A DNA stretch of 64,000 nt, taken from NCBI GenBank assembly GCA_002869565.1, contig PKUJ01000002.1, positions 169,125 to 233,124 of the forward strand, in the 5' to 3' direction. Below, piece by piece: positions 26,827-36,918 of this stretch. The stretch comes from Arcobacter sp. (GTDB lineage Bacteria > Campylobacterota > Campylobacteria > Campylobacterales > Arcobacteraceae). The position numbers and the translations under genes were made by a program. The stretch's first letter is position 1. The number at the start of each line of letters is the position of its first letter. The notes below the pieces were generated by a model. It had not been told where the DNA came from and did not search any database. It was given only the letters and a program-made list of their open reading frames with translations.

Positions 26827-29754
26827 ATGTTTTCAAACTTTTCAATTAAAGCTAAATTATTAATGATTTCATTGGTAGCTATTGTGTTAGTATCTATACT
26901 TGTTGCTGCAGAGTCAATTTATTCAATTAAAAAATTGTCTAAGAAGGAAATTGCTAATTTCAAAAAAGAATCCTATTCAGGAAAAGAGAAAGAGTTAAAG
27001 AATTATGTTTCTTTGGCAATGAAAACTGTTGAATCTTATTATGAAAGAACAGCTATTGAAAAAATAAAAGTTGAAGTTCAAGAAGATTTAAAGTCTCAGA
27101 CCAATTTTATATTTTCAATATTAGAGTATGAGTATAAAAAATACAAAGATATTCTTAGTGAAGATGAATTAAAAGATAGACTAAAAGGAATAGTTGAAGG
27201 TACAAGATATGGCAAAAGTGGATACTTTTGGATTAACGATACCGATGCTGTAATTATAATGCATCCAATTAAGCCGCAATTAAATGGAAAAAATTTGGAT
27301 AATCATAAAGATCAAAATGGAAAAAAGATTTTTCATGAATTTGCGCAAGTTGCTGAATCTAATGGTGATGGATTTGTTGATTATGTTTGGCCAAAACCTG
27401 GATTTGAAAAGCCTCAACCAAAAGTCTCTTATGTGAAATTATTTAAACCTTTTAATTGGGTTATTGGAACAGGTGAATATGTTTCTGATGTATCAACTGC
27501 CCTAAAAGAAGAGGCCTTAAAATCAATTGCAAGTATGAGATATGGAGAAAGCGGATATTTTTGGATTAATGATTCTAAACCTAAAATGTTGATGCATCCA
27601 ATTAAGCCATCTTTAAATGGAAAAGATTTATCTAATAATAGTGATGCAAAAGGTAAAAAGCATTTTGTTGAAATGGTAAAAGTTTCAACTGCAAAAAAAG
27701 AGGGTGGATTAGTTAATTACTGGTGGGATAGGCCTAATAAAAAAGGTGACCCTCGACAAAAATTTTCATATGTACAAAAATTTGAACCTTGGGATTTTAT
27801 CATTGGTACTGGAGCTTATGTTGATGATATTGAAGAACGTATTACTTTAATGAAAGAAAATACTGAGTCTGAAATATCTCAAATTATAATGTATATTGCA
27901 ATTTTCACATTAATTTCAATTTTAATTATATATTTAGTTTATTCATATTTAATTAAAAAAGTGATTATTGATCCATTAGAAGATTTAAAAAAAGCAGTTG
28001 AACTTTTAAGTTCTGGTGATGATAGAAGAAGTGAGATTAGAAGAAATAGCAATGATGAAATAGGTTCCCTTGTCGATTCTTTTAATGCATACATAAAAAA
28101 ATTGCAAGATGGATATGAAGAAGATGCAAAAGTAATTGCTGAAGTTGAAGATGTTATTCAAAAAGTAAATAATGGCTTTTATGTTTATAAGGTTGAAAAG
28201 AATTCATCAAATCCTCAAATTCAAAAGTTAAGAACTTCAATTAACTCTATGATTGATTCAACAAATATTAAATTAGAAGAAATTAATGATGTATTATTAG
28301 AGTATGGAAATTCAAACTTTAGTTATAAAGGAAATAATTCTCATAGTTCTTCAAATGGTATTATTGGTTCAATTTTCACTAGTGCAAAACAACTTGGTGG
28401 GACTGTATCTGAATTTTTATCTATGATTACTTCTTCTGGAGAGAAACTAAATGAAGATACAGATATTTTATCTTCATCTTCTGGTCAATTATCTACTTCT
28501 GCAAATGAACAAGCAGCTTCATTAGAGGAAACAGCTGCTGCTGTGGAGGAAATTACATCTATTATTAAATCAAGTAATGAAAAAGTTAATAGAATGTTTG
28601 TTTTGGCAAATGAATTAAATATTTCTGCAAAAGATGGTGAAGATTTAGCTTCTAAAACTACACAAGCTATGGAAGATATTGATGCACAAGTAAATTCTAT
28701 AAATGATGCAATTACAGTTATTGATCAAATTGCTTTCCAAACAAATATTCTTTCACTTAATGCAGCAGTAGAAGCTGCGACAGCAGGAGAAGCAGGTAAA
28801 GGATTTGCAGTAGTTGCTCAAGAAGTTAGAAATTTAGCTTCAAGAAGTGCAGATGCAGCAAAAGAAATAAAAGCAATAGTTGAGAATGCAACAAATAAGG
28901 CAAATGAAGGAAAAGTTATTGCAGATAATATGATTGGTGGATATACAGAGTTAAATAAAAAAATTACTGAAACTATTGAACTTATTTCTGATGTAACAGA
29001 TGGAAGTAAAGAGCAAGAGACAGGAATCGTGCAAATAAATGATGTTATTAACTCTTTAGATCAAGCAACACAAATGAATGCATCCTCTGCATCACAAATT
29101 AGTACTTTAGCTGATGAAGTATCTTCTTTATCAACAGATCTTTTGTCTATTGCAGATAGAGCTAAATTTGATGAAAATAAGAAAGCTGAAATTTGTGATA
29201 TTGATTTAGTATTTGAAATATCAAAATTAAAAAATGATCATGTAATTTTAAAAAATAACAATTTTGCAAAAGTAGGAAGTTTTTCTTCTTGGACAGTTAA
29301 AACTTGTACAGAGTGTGATTTTGGTAAATGGATTGCTGATAAAGAAAATAAAGGAATAGGATTTACGAAAACTTCAAATTGGACTAGTATGAAAGAATGT
29401 CATAGTGAAGTTCATAAAACAGTTCAGGAATATATAGTAGAAAATGCAAAAAAAGCCCCAAATTCAGAGTTAGAAATTATTTCAAAAAAACTTGAAGATA
29501 AGACTTCTTGTTTATTTGCTTCTATGGATAGAATTAAAATCGACCATTGTAAAAATTTTAATATAGAAGTTAAAAAAGATGATACTGTTACTACTTCACA
29601 TGTAACACCTGTAAAATTTGAAAAAAGAAATGTTTCAGAGAAAACTGAATCTAGAAAAGTAGTATCAAAAAAAGTTGAACCTATTAAATCTACTGTAAAT
29701 ACTAAGACTATTTCTGCAAACAATAATGATGACGATGAGTGGGAGAGCTTTTAA
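26827..29754 (+). CDS. Methyl-accepting chemotaxis protein with duplicated Cache sensor and C-terminal CZB zinc domain
   Basis: The 975-residue receptor has two membrane segments (about 10-30 and 355-380) around a periplasmic part with two similar Cache units, each marked by RYG(K/E)SGYFWIND (near 127 and 237), a MHPIKP motif, and a FxxWxxIGTG(E/A)YV ending. A HAMP region, the tip [16 protein letters not shown] and a C-terminal CZB-type domain follow. In CZB, the His of NDHVILKNN, Cys of CDFGKW and HSEVH supply zinc ligands in the family, which is linked to redox or zinc sensing. The ATG at 26827 has AGGA 7 bases upstream. An upstream GTG is too close to that site. Confidence 0.92.
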   Translation: MFSNFSIKAKLLMISLVAIVLVSILVAAESIYSIKKLSKKEIANFKKESYSGKEKELKNYVSLAMKTVESYYERTAIEKIKVEVQEDLKSQTNFIFSILEYEYKKYKDILSEDELKDRLKGIVEGTRYGKSGYFWINDTDAVIIMHPIKPQLNGKNLDNHKDQNGKKIFHEFAQVAESNGDGFVDYVWPKPGFEKPQPKVSYVKLFKPFNWVIGTGEYVSDVSTALKEEALKSIASMRYGESGYFWINDSKPKMLMHPIKPSLNGKDLSNNSDAKGKKHFVEMVKVSTAKKEGGLVNYWWDRPNKKGDPRQKFSYVQKFEPWDFIIGTGAYVDDIEERITLMKENTESEISQIIMYIAIFTLISILIIYLVYSYLIKKVIIDPLEDLKKAVELLSSGDDRRSEIRRNSNDEIGSLVDSFNAYIKKLQDGYEEDAKVIAEVEDVIQKVNNGFYVYKVEKNSSNPQIQKLRTSINSMIDSTNIKLEEINDVLLEYGNSNFSYKGNNSHSSSNGIIGSIFTSAKQLGGTVSEFLSMITSSGEKLNEDTDILSSSSGQLSTSANEQAASLEETAAAVEEITSIIKSSNEKVNRMFVLANELNISAKDGEDLASKTTQAMEDIDAQVNSINDAITVIDQIAFQTNILSLNAAVEAATAGEAGKGFAVVAQEVRNLASRSADAAKEIKAIVENATNKANEGKVIADNMIGGYTELNKKITETIELISDVTDGSKEQETGIVQINDVINSLDQATQMNASSASQISTLADEVSSLSTDLLSIADRAKFDENKKAEICDIDLVFEISKLKNDHVILKNNNFAKVGSFSSWTVKTCTECDFGKWIADKENKGIGFTKTSNWTSMKECHSEVHKTVQEYIVENAKKAPNSELEIISKKLEDKTSCLFASMDRIKIDHCKNFNIEVKKDDTVTTSHVTPVKFEKRNVSEKTESRKVVSKKVEPIKSTVNTKTISANNNDDDEWESF

Positions 29755-29764
29755 AAGCTCCCCC
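29741..29764 (+). terminator. Hairpin overlapping the stop codon of the CZB chemoreceptor
   Basis: GGGAGAGCTTTT and AAAAGCTCCCCC pair with one mismatch around the TAA stop codon. No proper T-tract follows, so termination is likely but not certain. GC content is high for the region. Confidence 0.5.
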
Positions 29765-29840
29765 ACCCTTTATTAAAACTAACTAATACTTATAAAAATC
29801 AATTAAATTTTTGTCAAATCTAAAATATAAAAAAATTTGA

Positions 29841-29846
29841 TATAAT
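29841..29846 (+). promoter_or_regulatory. Probable -10 box for the U32 family gene
   Basis: TATAAT in TTGATATAATTGCG lies 122 bases before the start codon, leaving a leader of about 115 bases with a small TCTC/GAGA hairpin just before the ribosome binding site. Confidence 0.5.
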
Positions 29847-29968
29847 TGCGAATTTACTAAATACTAATACTTTAGAATTATATTATTTTTAGTAATATTT
29901 ATAAATTATATGAAAAATATTTATTAAGAGAATATCTCTATAAAATGAGATGTTTTGTAAGGAATACA

Positions 29969-31276
29969 ATGAATAACGAAAAAACAGAATTATTATCTCC
30001 TGCTGGAAATTTAGAAAAATTAAAAATTGCTTTTAAATATGGTGCAGATGCTGTATACGGTGGAGTTAGTCATTTTAGCTTAAGAATAAGAAGCGGAAAA
30101 GAATTTACTTTTGAAACTTTTAAAGAGGGAATTGATTATGCACATTCACAAGGCAAAAAAGTTTATGCAACAATAAATGGTTTTCCTTTTAATTCTCAGA
30201 TTGAATTGCTCAAAAAACATATAGTTGCAATGGCCGAACTTAAACCTGACGCACTTATAGTTGCAGCTCCAGGTGTTGTTAGACTTTGTAGAGAATTAGC
30301 ACCAGATATTCCAATTCATTTATCAACTCAAGCTAATGTGATGAACTATTTAGATGCGCAAGTTTTCTATGATATGGGCGTTAGAAGAATTATAGCTGCA
30401 CGTGAAATATCATTAAAAGATGTAAAAGAAATTAAAAAACATTTACCTGAAATGGAAATTGAGATTTTTGTACATGGTTCTATGTGTTTTTCGTATTCAG
30501 GGCGATGTTTGGTAAGTGCTGTGCAAATGGGAAGAGTTCCAAATAGAGGCTCTTGTGCAAATGATTGTAGATTTGAGTACACACTTTACGCAGCAAATGA
30601 AGATCATAGTTCACTTTTTAGACTTGAAGAAGAACCTGGTGTTGGAACTTATATTTTTAATGCAAAAGATATGAATTTAGCATCACATGTGGATGAGATC
30701 TTAGAAAGTGGTGCAGTTGATTCAATTAAGATTGAAGGAAGAACAAAATCTCCTTATTACGCAGCTGTAACGGCTTTTGCTTATAGATCTGCAATTGATG
30801 ATTTTTATGCAGGAAAATTTGATGCGTCAAAATATCAATATGAATTAGCAACTACAAAAAATAGAGGTTTTACTGATGCTTATTTAATTCATAAACCTTT
30901 TGAAAAGAACGATACTCAAAATCATGAGTATGCATTGAGTAAAGGAAGTTATGAGGTAAGTGGTCTTGTTACGGAAGATGAAATGCATTTTCTATGTAAG
31001 TATAAAACTTATGCAAATGAAGAGACAGAAATTTTTGCTCCTTTAGATTCAATAATTAACGAAGTTGATAATGAAATAGGAAAGATTTATAAAAAAGAAG
31101 ATGGAAAGTATTATATAAGTTTTAAAAAGATTTTGACAGAAACAGATAAAGAGTTAGAATCTGTTCATAGTGGAAATACAAATAAAATTAAACTACCAGG
31201 AAAACTTCCATATCTTACTATGTTAAGAGTTGAAAATGAAGAGCTTGAGACTTGTGAAGGATCTTGCAGTAACTAA
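29969..31276 (+). CDS. Peptidase U32 family protein (TrhP/YegQ-like)
   Basis: The protein starts MNNEKTELLSPAGNLEKLK and has the family signature EIFVHGSMCFSYSGRCL plus GRVPNRGSCANDCRFEY with conserved cysteines, then SIKIEGRTKSPYY. The closest well-studied relatives, TrhP/YegQ, take part in prephenate-dependent hydroxylation of uridine 34 in tRNA. Other U32 members act on rRNA or ubiquinone. I favour the tRNA role on length and motifs. The start at 29969 has TAAGGA upstream. An in-frame ATG at 29945 lacks one. Confidence 0.85.
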   Translation: MNNEKTELLSPAGNLEKLKIAFKYGADAVYGGVSHFSLRIRSGKEFTFETFKEGIDYAHSQGKKVYATINGFPFNSQIELLKKHIVAMAELKPDALIVAAPGVVRLCRELAPDIPIHLSTQANVMNYLDAQVFYDMGVRRIIAAREISLKDVKEIKKHLPEMEIEIFVHGSMCFSYSGRCLVSAVQMGRVPNRGSCANDCRFEYTLYAANEDHSSLFRLEEEPGVGTYIFNAKDMNLASHVDEILESGAVDSIKIEGRTKSPYYAAVTAFAYRSAIDDFYAGKFDASKYQYELATTKNRGFTDAYLIHKPFEKNDTQNHEYALSKGSYEVSGLVTEDEMHFLCKYKTYANEETEIFAPLDSIINEVDNEIGKIYKKEDGKYYISFKKILTETDKELESVHSGNTNKIKLPGKLPYLTMLRVENEELETCEGSCSN

Positions 31277-31278
31277 AA

Positions 31279-32586
31279 ATGGTAATCTTTAGGACAACAG
31301 AAAACATTAATATCAAGACCACAGATGGAACTTTAGTTAAATATAATAAATTAAGGAATCCATCTAACCTTTTTAATGAAACAGTTTATATAACTACTTA
31401 CGAAGATTTTCAAGATATCAAAAAAGTATTTTCAAATGTTGGAGATAAATATCGAGCAAGAGTACTTGATGAAATAAAAATTAGATATTTAAGTGAATTT
31501 CCTAAAGAATTAGGAATAACAAATATCAATGAATATTCACTTACTCAAAAGTTAGATTTTGATTACAAAGATTTTAATTATATTGAAAAAAATAAAAATG
31601 AATCTAAAACTTTATATTTAAATGAAGAAAAAGCAGACTTAGATAAGCAACTTTCTGGAACTTTAAAACAAGATATATCTTTGATAATTCTTGGAAATCT
31701 TGGTTTAACAATTTCTGAAATGATATGTTCTTGTACTGCATTAAGAATTTTATATCAAAAATTAAGTAAAAAATTTAAAAGTGTAAAAATTGATATATAT
31801 TTGAACGCTTCAGAAAATAAATATTATTCACGAGATAAATTGATTTATTCTAATCAAACTTTTATAAATAAAGTTTCAGCATTATCCATAGATGTTAAAG
31901 AATTCTGTTCTTATGATTTTTTTATAGATGCAAGTTCTGTTTCAAAAAGAAGTTATTATTCGGAGCTAACGCATATAGATGCTTGGCTTTATAAGTTTGG
32001 AATTGATTATTCAAAAGTATTTGAATCTGAAAAATATAATACAATTAATATCTCTGCATATAAGCCTAAAAAGGATTTAATTGAAAAGATTGAGAAATTA
32101 AATTTAAAAGGTAATACCTTACTTTTTCACCCTTATTCTGCAAATATTACAAAGTCGATACCTAAAGAAATTGCAATAAATTTATTAAGAGAGTTACTTA
32201 TAAAAATGCCTGAATATACGATTGTTTCTGTTCTAAAATTAGAAACCAAAATAGATGATGATAGGTACATAGACTTATCTTCTTCTTCTCAAAACTTTTT
32301 AGATTATTCATATATTGTTTCAAGTATGTCGAAGGTAATTACAGTTAATACGGCAACTTATCATATTTCAGATGCTTTTTTTATACCAACCGTAGTGATT
32401 TTTACAGATTCAAATCTAGACGAAAATACTCAAAGTTATCCTTTAAGTAAAGCTATTTATGTAAAAGACAAATCAAAGAACTTTAGTAAGTTTATATTTA
32501 GAAGTGAATCATTAATTCTTCATAAATTTGAAGGTTGGATAGAACTTAAATCTTCCAAGATTATAAAATTATTAGAAACTTTTTGA
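31279..32586 (+). CDS. Divergent GT9 (heptosyltransferase)-like protein
   Basis: The 435-residue protein is not closely matched to any family I know, but its second half reads like the GT9 fold: LLFHPYSANITKSIP resembles the nucleotide-sugar loop of ADP-heptose:LPS heptosyltransferases, and VSSMSKVITVNTATYHISDA with IPTVVIFT matches their final motif (typically D/N-T-x-x-x-H). The N-terminal 150 residues are unlike known enzymes. It may be an envelope glycosyltransferase. It starts 2 bases after the U32 gene stop. Confidence 0.6.
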   Translation: MVIFRTTENINIKTTDGTLVKYNKLRNPSNLFNETVYITTYEDFQDIKKVFSNVGDKYRARVLDEIKIRYLSEFPKELGITNINEYSLTQKLDFDYKDFNYIEKNKNESKTLYLNEEKADLDKQLSGTLKQDISLIILGNLGLTISEMICSCTALRILYQKLSKKFKSVKIDIYLNASENKYYSRDKLIYSNQTFINKVSALSIDVKEFCSYDFFIDASSVSKRSYYSELTHIDAWLYKFGIDYSKVFESEKYNTINISAYKPKKDLIEKIEKLNLKGNTLLFHPYSANITKSIPKEIAINLLRELLIKMPEYTIVSVLKLETKIDDDRYIDLSSSSQNFLDYSYIVSSMSKVITVNTATYHISDAFFIPTVVIFTDSNLDENTQSYPLSKAIYVKDKSKNFSKFIFRSESLILHKFEGWIELKSSKIIKLLETF

Positions 32587-32592
32587 TATAAT
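32587..32592 (+). promoter_or_regulatory. Probable -10 box for purE
   Basis: TATAAT in TTGATATAATATTG overlaps the end of the GT9-like gene, 34 bases before the purE ATG and ahead of an AGGGGA ribosome binding site. Confidence 0.5.
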
Positions 32593-32625
32593 ATTGTCTA
32601 TTTTTAAAACAAAACAGGGGATAAA

Positions 32626-33120
32626 ATGAATTTTGTATCAATTATTATGGGAAGTAAATCAGATTATGAGATAATGAAAAATTGTTCTGATACTTTCGAA
32701 AAATTTGACGTTAAATATGAAATGATAATTTCATCAGCACATAGAAGTCCAGAAAGAACAAAAGATTATATTAAAAGTGCAGAAGAAAAAGGTGCTGTAG
32801 CATTTATTGCTGCTGCTGGAATGGCTGCACATTTAGCAGGAGCTTTAGCTTCAGGTACAACTAAACCAGTTATTGGGGTACCTATGAAAGGTGGAGCTAT
32901 GGATGGTATGGATGCTATGCTTTCAACTGTTCAAATGCCTTCAGGTATGCCTGTTGCAACTGTTGCTTTAGGGAAAGCTGGTGCTATAAATGCTGCATAT
33001 TTAGCAATGCAAATTTTAGCTATTACTGATAAAGAATTAGCTATAAAACTAAAAGAAGATAGAGTAATAAAATCAAAAGCTGTAGAAACTGATTCTAAAA
33101 GTATTGAAGTATTAATCTAA
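32626..33120 (+). CDS. purE: N5-carboxyaminoimidazole ribonucleotide mutase
   Basis: The 164-residue protein has MGSKSDYEIM, SSAHRSPERT with the substrate-binding His-Arg, AGMAAHLAG and PMKGGAMDGMDAMLS-type segments, standard for class I PurE of purine synthesis. It makes CAIR from N5-CAIR and therefore implies a purK elsewhere. Length is normal. The glutaredoxin gene follows after 4 bases. Confidence 0.96.
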   Translation: MNFVSIIMGSKSDYEIMKNCSDTFEKFDVKYEMIISSAHRSPERTKDYIKSAEEKGAVAFIAAAGMAAHLAGALASGTTKPVIGVPMKGGAMDGMDAMLSTVQMPSGMPVATVALGKAGAINAAYLAMQILAITDKELAIKLKEDRVIKSKAVETDSKSIEVLI

Positions 33121-33124
33121 AAAA

Positions 33125-33358
33125 ATGAAGCCAGTTGCACTCTTTACTCTACCTAGCTGTAAATGGTGCAATGAGGCAAAAGCTTATTTCAAAGCAAAAA
33201 AGATCAAATTTAGTATAATAGATCTTTCCACAAATAAAAAAGCTTTAAATGATTGTAAAAAACATGGTTGCAAAGGTGCGCCTGTAGTTTTAATAGAGAA
33301 TCAATGGATTTGTGGTTTCGATAAAAATAAAATTAATAAAGCATTAGGAATAAAATAA
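33125..33358 (+). CDS. Glutaredoxin-like protein
   Basis: The 77-residue protein has the redox motif CKWC (Cys12-Cys15) after a beta strand, GAPVVLIENQWICGF as the cis-Pro and substrate groove, giving a single compact thioredoxin fold of glutaredoxin size. It probably reduces protein disulfides in the cytoplasm, with NrdH- or Grx-like specificity undecided. It lies between purE and glyQ with gaps of 4 and 0 bases. Confidence 0.88.
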   Translation: MKPVALFTLPSCKWCNEAKAYFKAKKIKFSIIDLSTNKKALNDCKKHGCKGAPVVLIENQWICGFDKNKINKALGIK

Positions 33359-34297
33359 ATGATTACATTTTCAGAAATTCTATTAAAATTACAACAATTT
33401 TGGGCTGAGCAGGGATGTAATATTGTACAACCTTACGATATACCAGCAGGAGCTGGAACTTTTCATCCTGCAACAATTTTACGAAGTTTAGATTCAACAC
33501 CTTGGGCAACTGCTTATGTGGCACCAAGTAGAAGACCAACTGATGGAAGATATGGAGAAAATCCAAATAGACTTGGAGCTTATTATCAGTTTCAAGCCTT
33601 AATAAAACCAAGTCCTGATAATATTCAAGATCTTTATTTACAGTCATTAGAGTATTTAGGACTTGATATTTCTAAACATGATATTAGATTTGTAGAAGAT
33701 AACTGGGAATCGCCAACTCTTGGTGCTTGGGGTCTTGGTTGGGAAGTTTGGCTTGATGGTATGGAAGTAACTCAGTTTACATATTTTCAACAAGTGGGAG
33801 GTCTTCCTTGTGATCCTGTGGCTGTTGAAATTACATATGGAACAGAAAGACTTGCAATGTATCTTCAAGGTGTAGATTCAGTATTTGATATTGTTTGGAA
33901 TGAAAATGAATATGGAAAAACAACTTATGCAGATGTTCATAAAGAGAGTGAATATGAGTTCTCAACTTATAATTTTGAAGTAGCAGATGTAGATATGCTT
34001 TTTAAACACTTTGACGATGCCTTTAAAGAGTGTAAAGTATGTTTAGCAAAAGGTTTACCTCTTCCTGCTTATGATCAGTGTATGATAGCTTCACATGCTT
34101 TTAATACTCTTGATGCAAGAAAAGCAATTTCTGTAACAGAAAGACAAAACTATATTTTAAAAGTACGTGAATTAGCACAAGGATGTGCAGTTTTATATAA
34201 AGAACAAGAAGTTGATAGATTAAAAAGAATTGGAAGCGAATCTTCAAAAAAAGCACTTGAAAATTTAGAAAAAACTAACCCAGAGTTATTTGCCTAA
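33359..34297 (+). CDS. glyQ: Glycine-tRNA ligase alpha subunit
   Basis: The 312-residue protein has FAEQ-like [23 protein letters not shown], the class II motif [32 protein letters not shown] and TYFQQVGG, which are diagnostic of the alpha subunit of the tetrameric bacterial GlyRS. The beta subunit gene glyS is not in the window. AGGA precedes the start. It heads the glyQ - nif3 - zinc ribbon - waaA - rluA row. Confidence 0.97.
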   Translation: MITFSEILLKLQQFWAEQGCNIVQPYDIPAGAGTFHPATILRSLDSTPWATAYVAPSRRPTDGRYGENPNRLGAYYQFQALIKPSPDNIQDLYLQSLEYLGLDISKHDIRFVEDNWESPTLGAWGLGWEVWLDGMEVTQFTYFQQVGGLPCDPVAVEITYGTERLAMYLQGVDSVFDIVWNENEYGKTTYADVHKESEYEFSTYNFEVADVDMLFKHFDDAFKECKVCLAKGLPLPAYDQCMIASHAFNTLDARKAISVTERQNYILKVRELAQGCAVLYKEQEVDRLKRIGSESSKKALENLEKTNPELFA

Positions 34298-34299
34298 TT

Positions 34300-35055
34300 A
34301 TGAAATTAAAAGAAATTTACAATTTTTTAGATGAGTTATCTCCTTTTTCATTACAAGAAAAATGGGATAATTCCGGGCTCTTAGTAGGTAATTTTGATGA
34401 TGAAATAAAACAAGTTTATATCTCTATTGATTTAGATGAAGAAATTTTAAAAGAAGTTGAAGAAAGTTCTTTGATTATTACTCATCATCCCCTTATTTTT
34501 TCACCATTAAAAAAAGTAAATTTTGATTCCTATAGTACCAAATTACTTAGAACATTAATTCAAAAGAATATTTCACTTATTTCAATGCATACAAATATTG
34601 ATGTGACGCATTTAAACAGATATGTGGCACGGGATATTTTAGATTTAGATGTAATTGATAGTGAAAGTTATATTTGTTATGCCAAAGTAAATGATAGTTT
34701 TTCTAATTTTGCAAACAAAATAGCATCTAAGTTAGGTCTTGAATATTTAAAATATGTTAAGTGTTCTGAGAAAATAGAAAAAGTTGCACTTGTAACTGGT
34801 GCTGGAATGTCTATGATTAGTGAAGTTAATGCAGATTGTTTTATCACTGGTGATATTAAATATCATGATGCTATGGAAGCGAAAGCTAGAGGTATCTCAT
34901 TAATTGACATAAGACACTATGAAAGTGAAAAGCACTTCAGCCCCTTACTAGAGGGATTACTTAGCGAATATTTGAAAAAAAATAAATTAAAAGCTATAAT
35001 AACAGCTTCAAAAAATCCATTTAAGTTTTGTACCCAAGGAGAAACGGTTGAATAA
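34300..35055 (+). CDS. NIF3-like dinuclear metal-centre protein
   Basis: The 251-residue protein has the NIF3/YbgI family metal ligands: ITHHPLIFSPLKK, MHTNIDVTHLN and DIRHYESEKHF. Members form hexameric toroids with two metal ions per subunit. Their role is unclear and the GTP cyclohydrolase label sometimes attached is doubtful. It is downstream of glyQ and overlaps the start of the zinc-ribbon gene by 8 bases, the same order as HP0960-HP0959-HP0958 in H. pylori. Confidence 0.9.
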   Translation: MKLKEIYNFLDELSPFSLQEKWDNSGLLVGNFDDEIKQVYISIDLDEEILKEVEESSLIITHHPLIFSPLKKVNFDSYSTKLLRTLIQKNISLISMHTNIDVTHLNRYVARDILDLDVIDSESYICYAKVNDSFSNFANKIASKLGLEYLKYVKCSEKIEKVALVTGAGMSMISEVNADCFITGDIKYHDAMEAKARGISLIDIRHYESEKHFSPLLEGLLSEYLKKNKLKAIITASKNPFKFCTQGETVE

Positions 35056-35767
35056 ATATTTACAAGATTTAGTAAAGTTATCAAAGTTTGATAGTTCTAT
35101 TAGTATGTTTGAGCCAAAAATTGAGAATGAAAAAGCAAAATTATCTACTTTTGTAGAGATTGCAGAATCAATTAAATCTCAAATTAACACAACATATGCA
35201 CAAATTGATGATGTAAAATCAAAAAGAACAAAAAACAATATCCACTTAGCAGAGTTAAAAACTAAGCTAGAAGATATTTCGAGAAAAAACAATGAAATTT
35301 CAAATGAAAAAGAGTTAAAAGCTTTACAACTTGAAGAAGAAATTGCAAAAGAGCAAATTTCATTTGCAAATGAAGAGATTATTAGACTTGATGAAATTGC
35401 ATCTGCAAAAGAAGAAGAGCTAAAAGAATTACAAGCCAAATTAACAGAAGAAGAAGAATCAATCAAAGAGATTCAAATCGCTGTTGATAATGCTATTGAA
35501 GAAATTAACAAAGAAAGAAATGTAGTTTCTCAATCAAGAGGTGAATTATTAGAGAAATTTGATAATAAAATTTTGACATTTTATACAAAAATTAGAAGAT
35601 GGGCTAACGATACAGCTGTTGTGCCTGTAATAGACCAAGCTTGTTATGGATGTTATATGAAAATAAATGATAAAACATATGCAGAAGTTATTAAATCTGA
35701 AGAGATTGTTAACTGTCCTCATTGTGGAAGAATTTTATATAAAGAAGAAGAAACAGAAGAGGCTTAA
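35048..35767 (+). CDS. Coiled-coil zinc-ribbon protein, HP0958/FlgZ-like
   Basis: The 239-residue protein is a long antiparallel-type coiled coil (about 10-180) followed by a C-terminal C4 zinc ribbon (CYGC ... CPHC). This is the architecture of H. pylori HP0958, which stabilises sigma-54 (RpoN) and binds flagellin mRNA and so is needed for flagella. The start is TTG, overlapping the nif3-like gene. No rpoN is in the window, so the link to flagellar control here is by homology and context only. Confidence 0.88.
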   Translation: MNKYLQDLVKLSKFDSSISMFEPKIENEKAKLSTFVEIAESIKSQINTTYAQIDDVKSKRTKNNIHLAELKTKLEDISRKNNEISNEKELKALQLEEEIAKEQISFANEEIIRLDEIASAKEEELKELQAKLTEEEESIKEIQIAVDNAIEEINKERNVVSQSRGELLEKFDNKILTFYTKIRRWANDTAVVPVIDQACYGCYMKINDKTYAEVIKSEEIVNCPHCGRILYKEEETEEA

Positions 35768-35769
35768 TA

Positions 35770-36918
35770 TTGAGCCTCTTTACAATTATTTATTATTTGA
35801 TTGCAAGTATAGTTTACTTACTTGCAATTCCCTATCTATTAATTAAATCACGAAATTCTAAATATAAAATAGCTATTCCCTCAAAATTCTTTTTATCAAA
35901 TAATAGTAGTTTTGAAAAAGAAGGAATTTGGTTTCATACTTGTTCTATGGGAGAAACAAAAGCTATTAAACCTATTATTGAAAATTTAGATGACAATATT
36001 AATATTTCTGTTATTACAAATACAGGATATGAAGAAGCAAAGAGTTTAAGTTCAAATGTAAGATATTTACCTTTTGAAATTTTTTTGCCATTTTGGATAA
36101 AAAAGCAAAAAGCTTTAGTCGTTATGGAAGCGGAACTTTGGTATATGCTTTTTTTATGTGCAAAAAGTAAAGGTGCAAAAACATTTTTAATAAATGCAAG
36201 AATTTCTGACAAGTCTTACAACTCTTATAAAAAGTTTTCTTTTTTTTATAAGAGAGTATTTGAAAATATTGATAAAATTTTTGCACAAACTGAAGTTGAT
36301 AAAGATAGATTGATTGAACTTGGTGCAAAAAATGTTGAAGTTATAGGCAATATAAAACTTGCGCAACTTCCGCAAATAACAAAAGAGTTTAAAAAAACTG
36401 AAGATATTTTAATAACAGCAGGAAGTACTCATGAAAATGAAGAAGAGTTAATATTAAATTCATATGAAAGAAAATTTGGAAGATTAGTTATAGTTCCAAG
36501 ACATCCAGAAAGATTTGAAAAGGTAAATTTATTAGTAAGTGATTTTGCTAAAAAGAAAAATCTTAGTTATCATAGATTTTCTCAAAAAGAAGATTTTTCT
36601 AGTGATATTGTTTTAGTTGATAAATTAGGTGAACTAAATAATATTTATGCAATTTCGGATGTGGTAGTACTTGGTGGGGCATTTGAAAATATTGGTGGAC
36701 ACAATCCTGTTGAACCAGCATTTTTTAATTGTAAACTTATAAGTGGTGAGAATATATTTAATCAAAAGTCACTTTTTGAATGTGTAAATAATTACACTAT
36801 AATAAAAAAAGATGAATTAAAAGAGACATTAGAAAATATAGAAAAATTAGAGAAATCAACTCTTGTTCAAGAGGGTGATTTACAACCTATTTTAAAGGAA
36901 TTACATGGGTTACGATAA
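35770..36918 (+). CDS. waaA: 3-deoxy-D-manno-octulosonic acid (Kdo) transferase
   Basis: The 382-residue protein has an N-terminal membrane anchor (about 4-24), then WFHTCSMGETKA with the catalytic Glu, VVMEAELWY, ITAGSTHENEEE, VPRHPERF and GGHNPVEPA, all hallmarks of GT30 WaaA. It transfers Kdo from CMP-Kdo to lipid A precursor at the inner membrane. Start TTG. Its 3' end overlaps the following rluA-type gene by 14 bases. Confidence 0.95.
   Translation: MSLFTIIYYLIASIVYLLAIPYLLIKSRNSKYKIAIPSKFFLSNNSSFEKEGIWFHTCSMGETKAIKPIIENLDDNINISVITNTGYEEAKSLSSNVRYLPFEIFLPFWIKKQKALVVMEAELWYMLFLCAKSKGAKTFLINARISDKSYNSYKKFSFFYKRVFENIDKIFAQTEVDKDRLIELGAKNVEVIGNIKLAQLPQITKEFKKTEDILITAGSTHENEEELILNSYERKFGRLVIVPRHPERFEKVNLLVSDFAKKKNLSYHRFSQKEDFSSDIVLVDKLGELNNIYAISDVVVLGGAFENIGGHNPVEPAFFNCKLISGENIFNQKSLFECVNNYTIIKKDELKETLENIEKLEKSTLVQEGDLQPILKELHGLR

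Noticed and set aside
29945..29971. Upstream ATG at 29945 as start of the U32 family protein
   Set aside because: It lacks a ribosome binding site and adds residues not typical of the family; ATG at 29969 has TAAGGA at good spacing.
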